The notes beneath the pieces are model-generated. The model saw only the letters and a program-made list of their open reading frames with translations, was not told the DNA's origin and ran no database searches. Shown here piece after piece: positions 63,415 to 64,000 of a stretch of 64,000 nucleotides of DNA (within the stretch, counting starts at the first letter, position 1; every line of letters starts with the position of its first letter). The stretch spans positions 1 through 64,000 of the forward strand of contig CAJWQJ010000010.1 in assembly GCA_913045315.1 (NCBI GenBank), in the 5' to 3' direction. Source of the DNA: an uncultured Chloroflexota bacterium (GTDB lineage: Bacteria > Chloroflexota > Dehalococcoidia > Lucifugimonadales > UBA1127). The position numbers and the translations under genes are program-made.

Positions 63415-64000
63415 ATGCAGATATATAGTGATGAGGAGCAAGGGACACGAGCTCGTAAAGCTCAAACAAGAGAAGCAATAGAGTATGCTACCAACGGTAA
63501 CTGGCTAGCAGCGGAAGAAGCAAACAGAAGAATCCTTCTGAATTTCCCAACTAACACAGAAGCATTAAACCGTCTGGGAAGAGCTCTTTCCGAATTAGGC
63601 CGCTACAATGAAGCCCGTGATATTTTTAAGAAAACAATAGCTAACGATCCACCCAATCAAATAGCCAGAAAAAACTTACTGCGCCTACAAAAACTTAACG
63701 ATGCACCACCAAAACAAAGTCATCAAATCAATACAAATATTTTCATCAGTGATGGAAAAAAAACGTATACTACTAGTATCAATAATTTCTTGAAGGATAC
63801 TAGTAGCACTGTGCTTTCTACTGGGGATACAGTGAATTTTACCAAGACTGGAGATGCAAGTATCACTGCGAAAACTGCGGACGGAATAATAATCGGAGAA
63901 CTCGAACCAAGAATGGCCATTCGGCTATCACGTCTAATGGCATTAGGAAACCAATATACAGGTGCAATAGTTTCAACATCAGCAGCTAATACAGAAGTGC
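63415..64000 (+). CDS. Tetratricopeptide-repeat protein (partial, runs off the right edge)
   Basis: An open frame from ATG 63415 has GGAGGAAG (63403-63410) at correct spacing and no stop before the window ends (195 codons visible). Residues about 10-90 form TPR-like helices (NGNWLAAEEANRRILLNFPTN, ALNRLGRALSELGRYNEARDIF), followed by a linker and a second domain beginning near residue 135 (GDTVNFTKTGDASITAKTADG) that may be a small beta-barrel. No signal peptide is seen. The function is unknown; the 250-nt upstream gap holds no other gene, only a possible TTGACA at 63257. Confidence 0.75.
   Translation, partial: MQIYSDEEQGTRARKAQTREAIEYATNGNWLAAEEANRRILLNFPTNTEALNRLGRALSELGRYNEARDIFKKTIANDPPNQIARKNLLRLQKLNDAPPKQSHQINTNIFISDGKKTYTTSINNFLKDTSSTVLSTGDTVNFTKTGDASITAKTADGIIIGELEPRMAIRLSRLMALGNQYTGAIVSTSAANTEV

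Overview
The window is an AT-rich, densely packed bacterial chromosome segment. I see no prophage, insertion sequence, CRISPR array or rRNA. The gene set suggests a marine, aerobic, low-GC member of the Chloroflexota (SAR202-like or another Dehalococcoidia-related lineage): acyl-CoA dehydrogenases with MaoC/DUF35 proteins, a DnaB-DnaD-DnaI type primosome operon, a PimA-like inositol-lipid locus, a SwrC-type RND pump, oligopeptide-type ABC transporters with Ser/Thr/Ala-rich linkers, and a nickel superoxide dismutase. This placement is inference from content; no marker phylogeny was possible.

Layout. 1-5.4 kb: end of an unidentified (perhaps thiolase-like) gene, a DUF35 Zn/OB-fold protein, a sugar-phosphate nucleotidyltransferase, purL, two unknown small genes (one a 57-residue membrane protein with a TTG start) and a methyltransferase. 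5.5-9.1 kb (minus strand): an acyl-CoA dehydrogenase pair, a PHP-domain phosphoesterase and a HIT protein. 9.1-13.3 kb (minus): the replication operon rplI-dnaB-dnaD-like-dnaI-like, whose loader has two AAA+ modules. 13.5-14.8 kb: an acyl-CoA dehydrogenase behind a promoter embedded in a perfect 21-bp inverted repeat. 14.9-17.8 kb: inositol-phosphate synthase, PimA-like mannosyltransferase and CDP-alcohol phosphatidyltransferase. 17.9-23.1 kb: hydrolase, lspA-rluD, pyrF, small export protein, tRNA-Gln, MaoC protein and sucrase/ferredoxin-like protein. 23.2-32.5 kb: a lone RND pump, then two paralogous peptide-type binding lipoproteins and two permeases (no ATPase here).

33.2-53.8 kb (minus) is one continuous str-S10-spc-alpha ribosomal superoperon. 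It runs rpsL-rpsG-fusA-rpsJ-rplC ... rpoA-rplQ-truA-rplM-rpsI, with secY, adk, map, infA and rpmJ inside and no tuf. Several ribosomal proteins (L9, S17, S3, weakly L4) carry extra acidic C-terminal tails. 54-64 kb: sodN and its divergent maturation protease, a GT20 trehalose-phosphate-synthase-like enzyme, a ClpC-type ATPase behind a perfect 25-bp palindrome, thiD, DUF971, a HAD nucleotidase, an FmdB zinc ribbon, a DUF1461 membrane protein, mazG, tRNA-Phe and the start of a TPR protein cut by the window edge.

The genome is compact. Many genes overlap by 1-95 nt, convergent genes overlap at their 3' ends, and intergenic gaps mostly hold one rho-independent terminator or one sigma70-type promoter. 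TTG starts are frequent. The observations I rate most interesting are the double-AAA+ loader in the primosome operon, the two long perfect operator-like palindromes (13486-13542 and 56821-56845), the inositol-phospholipid mannosylation cluster, the acidic ribosomal-protein tails and the NiSOD/SodX pair.
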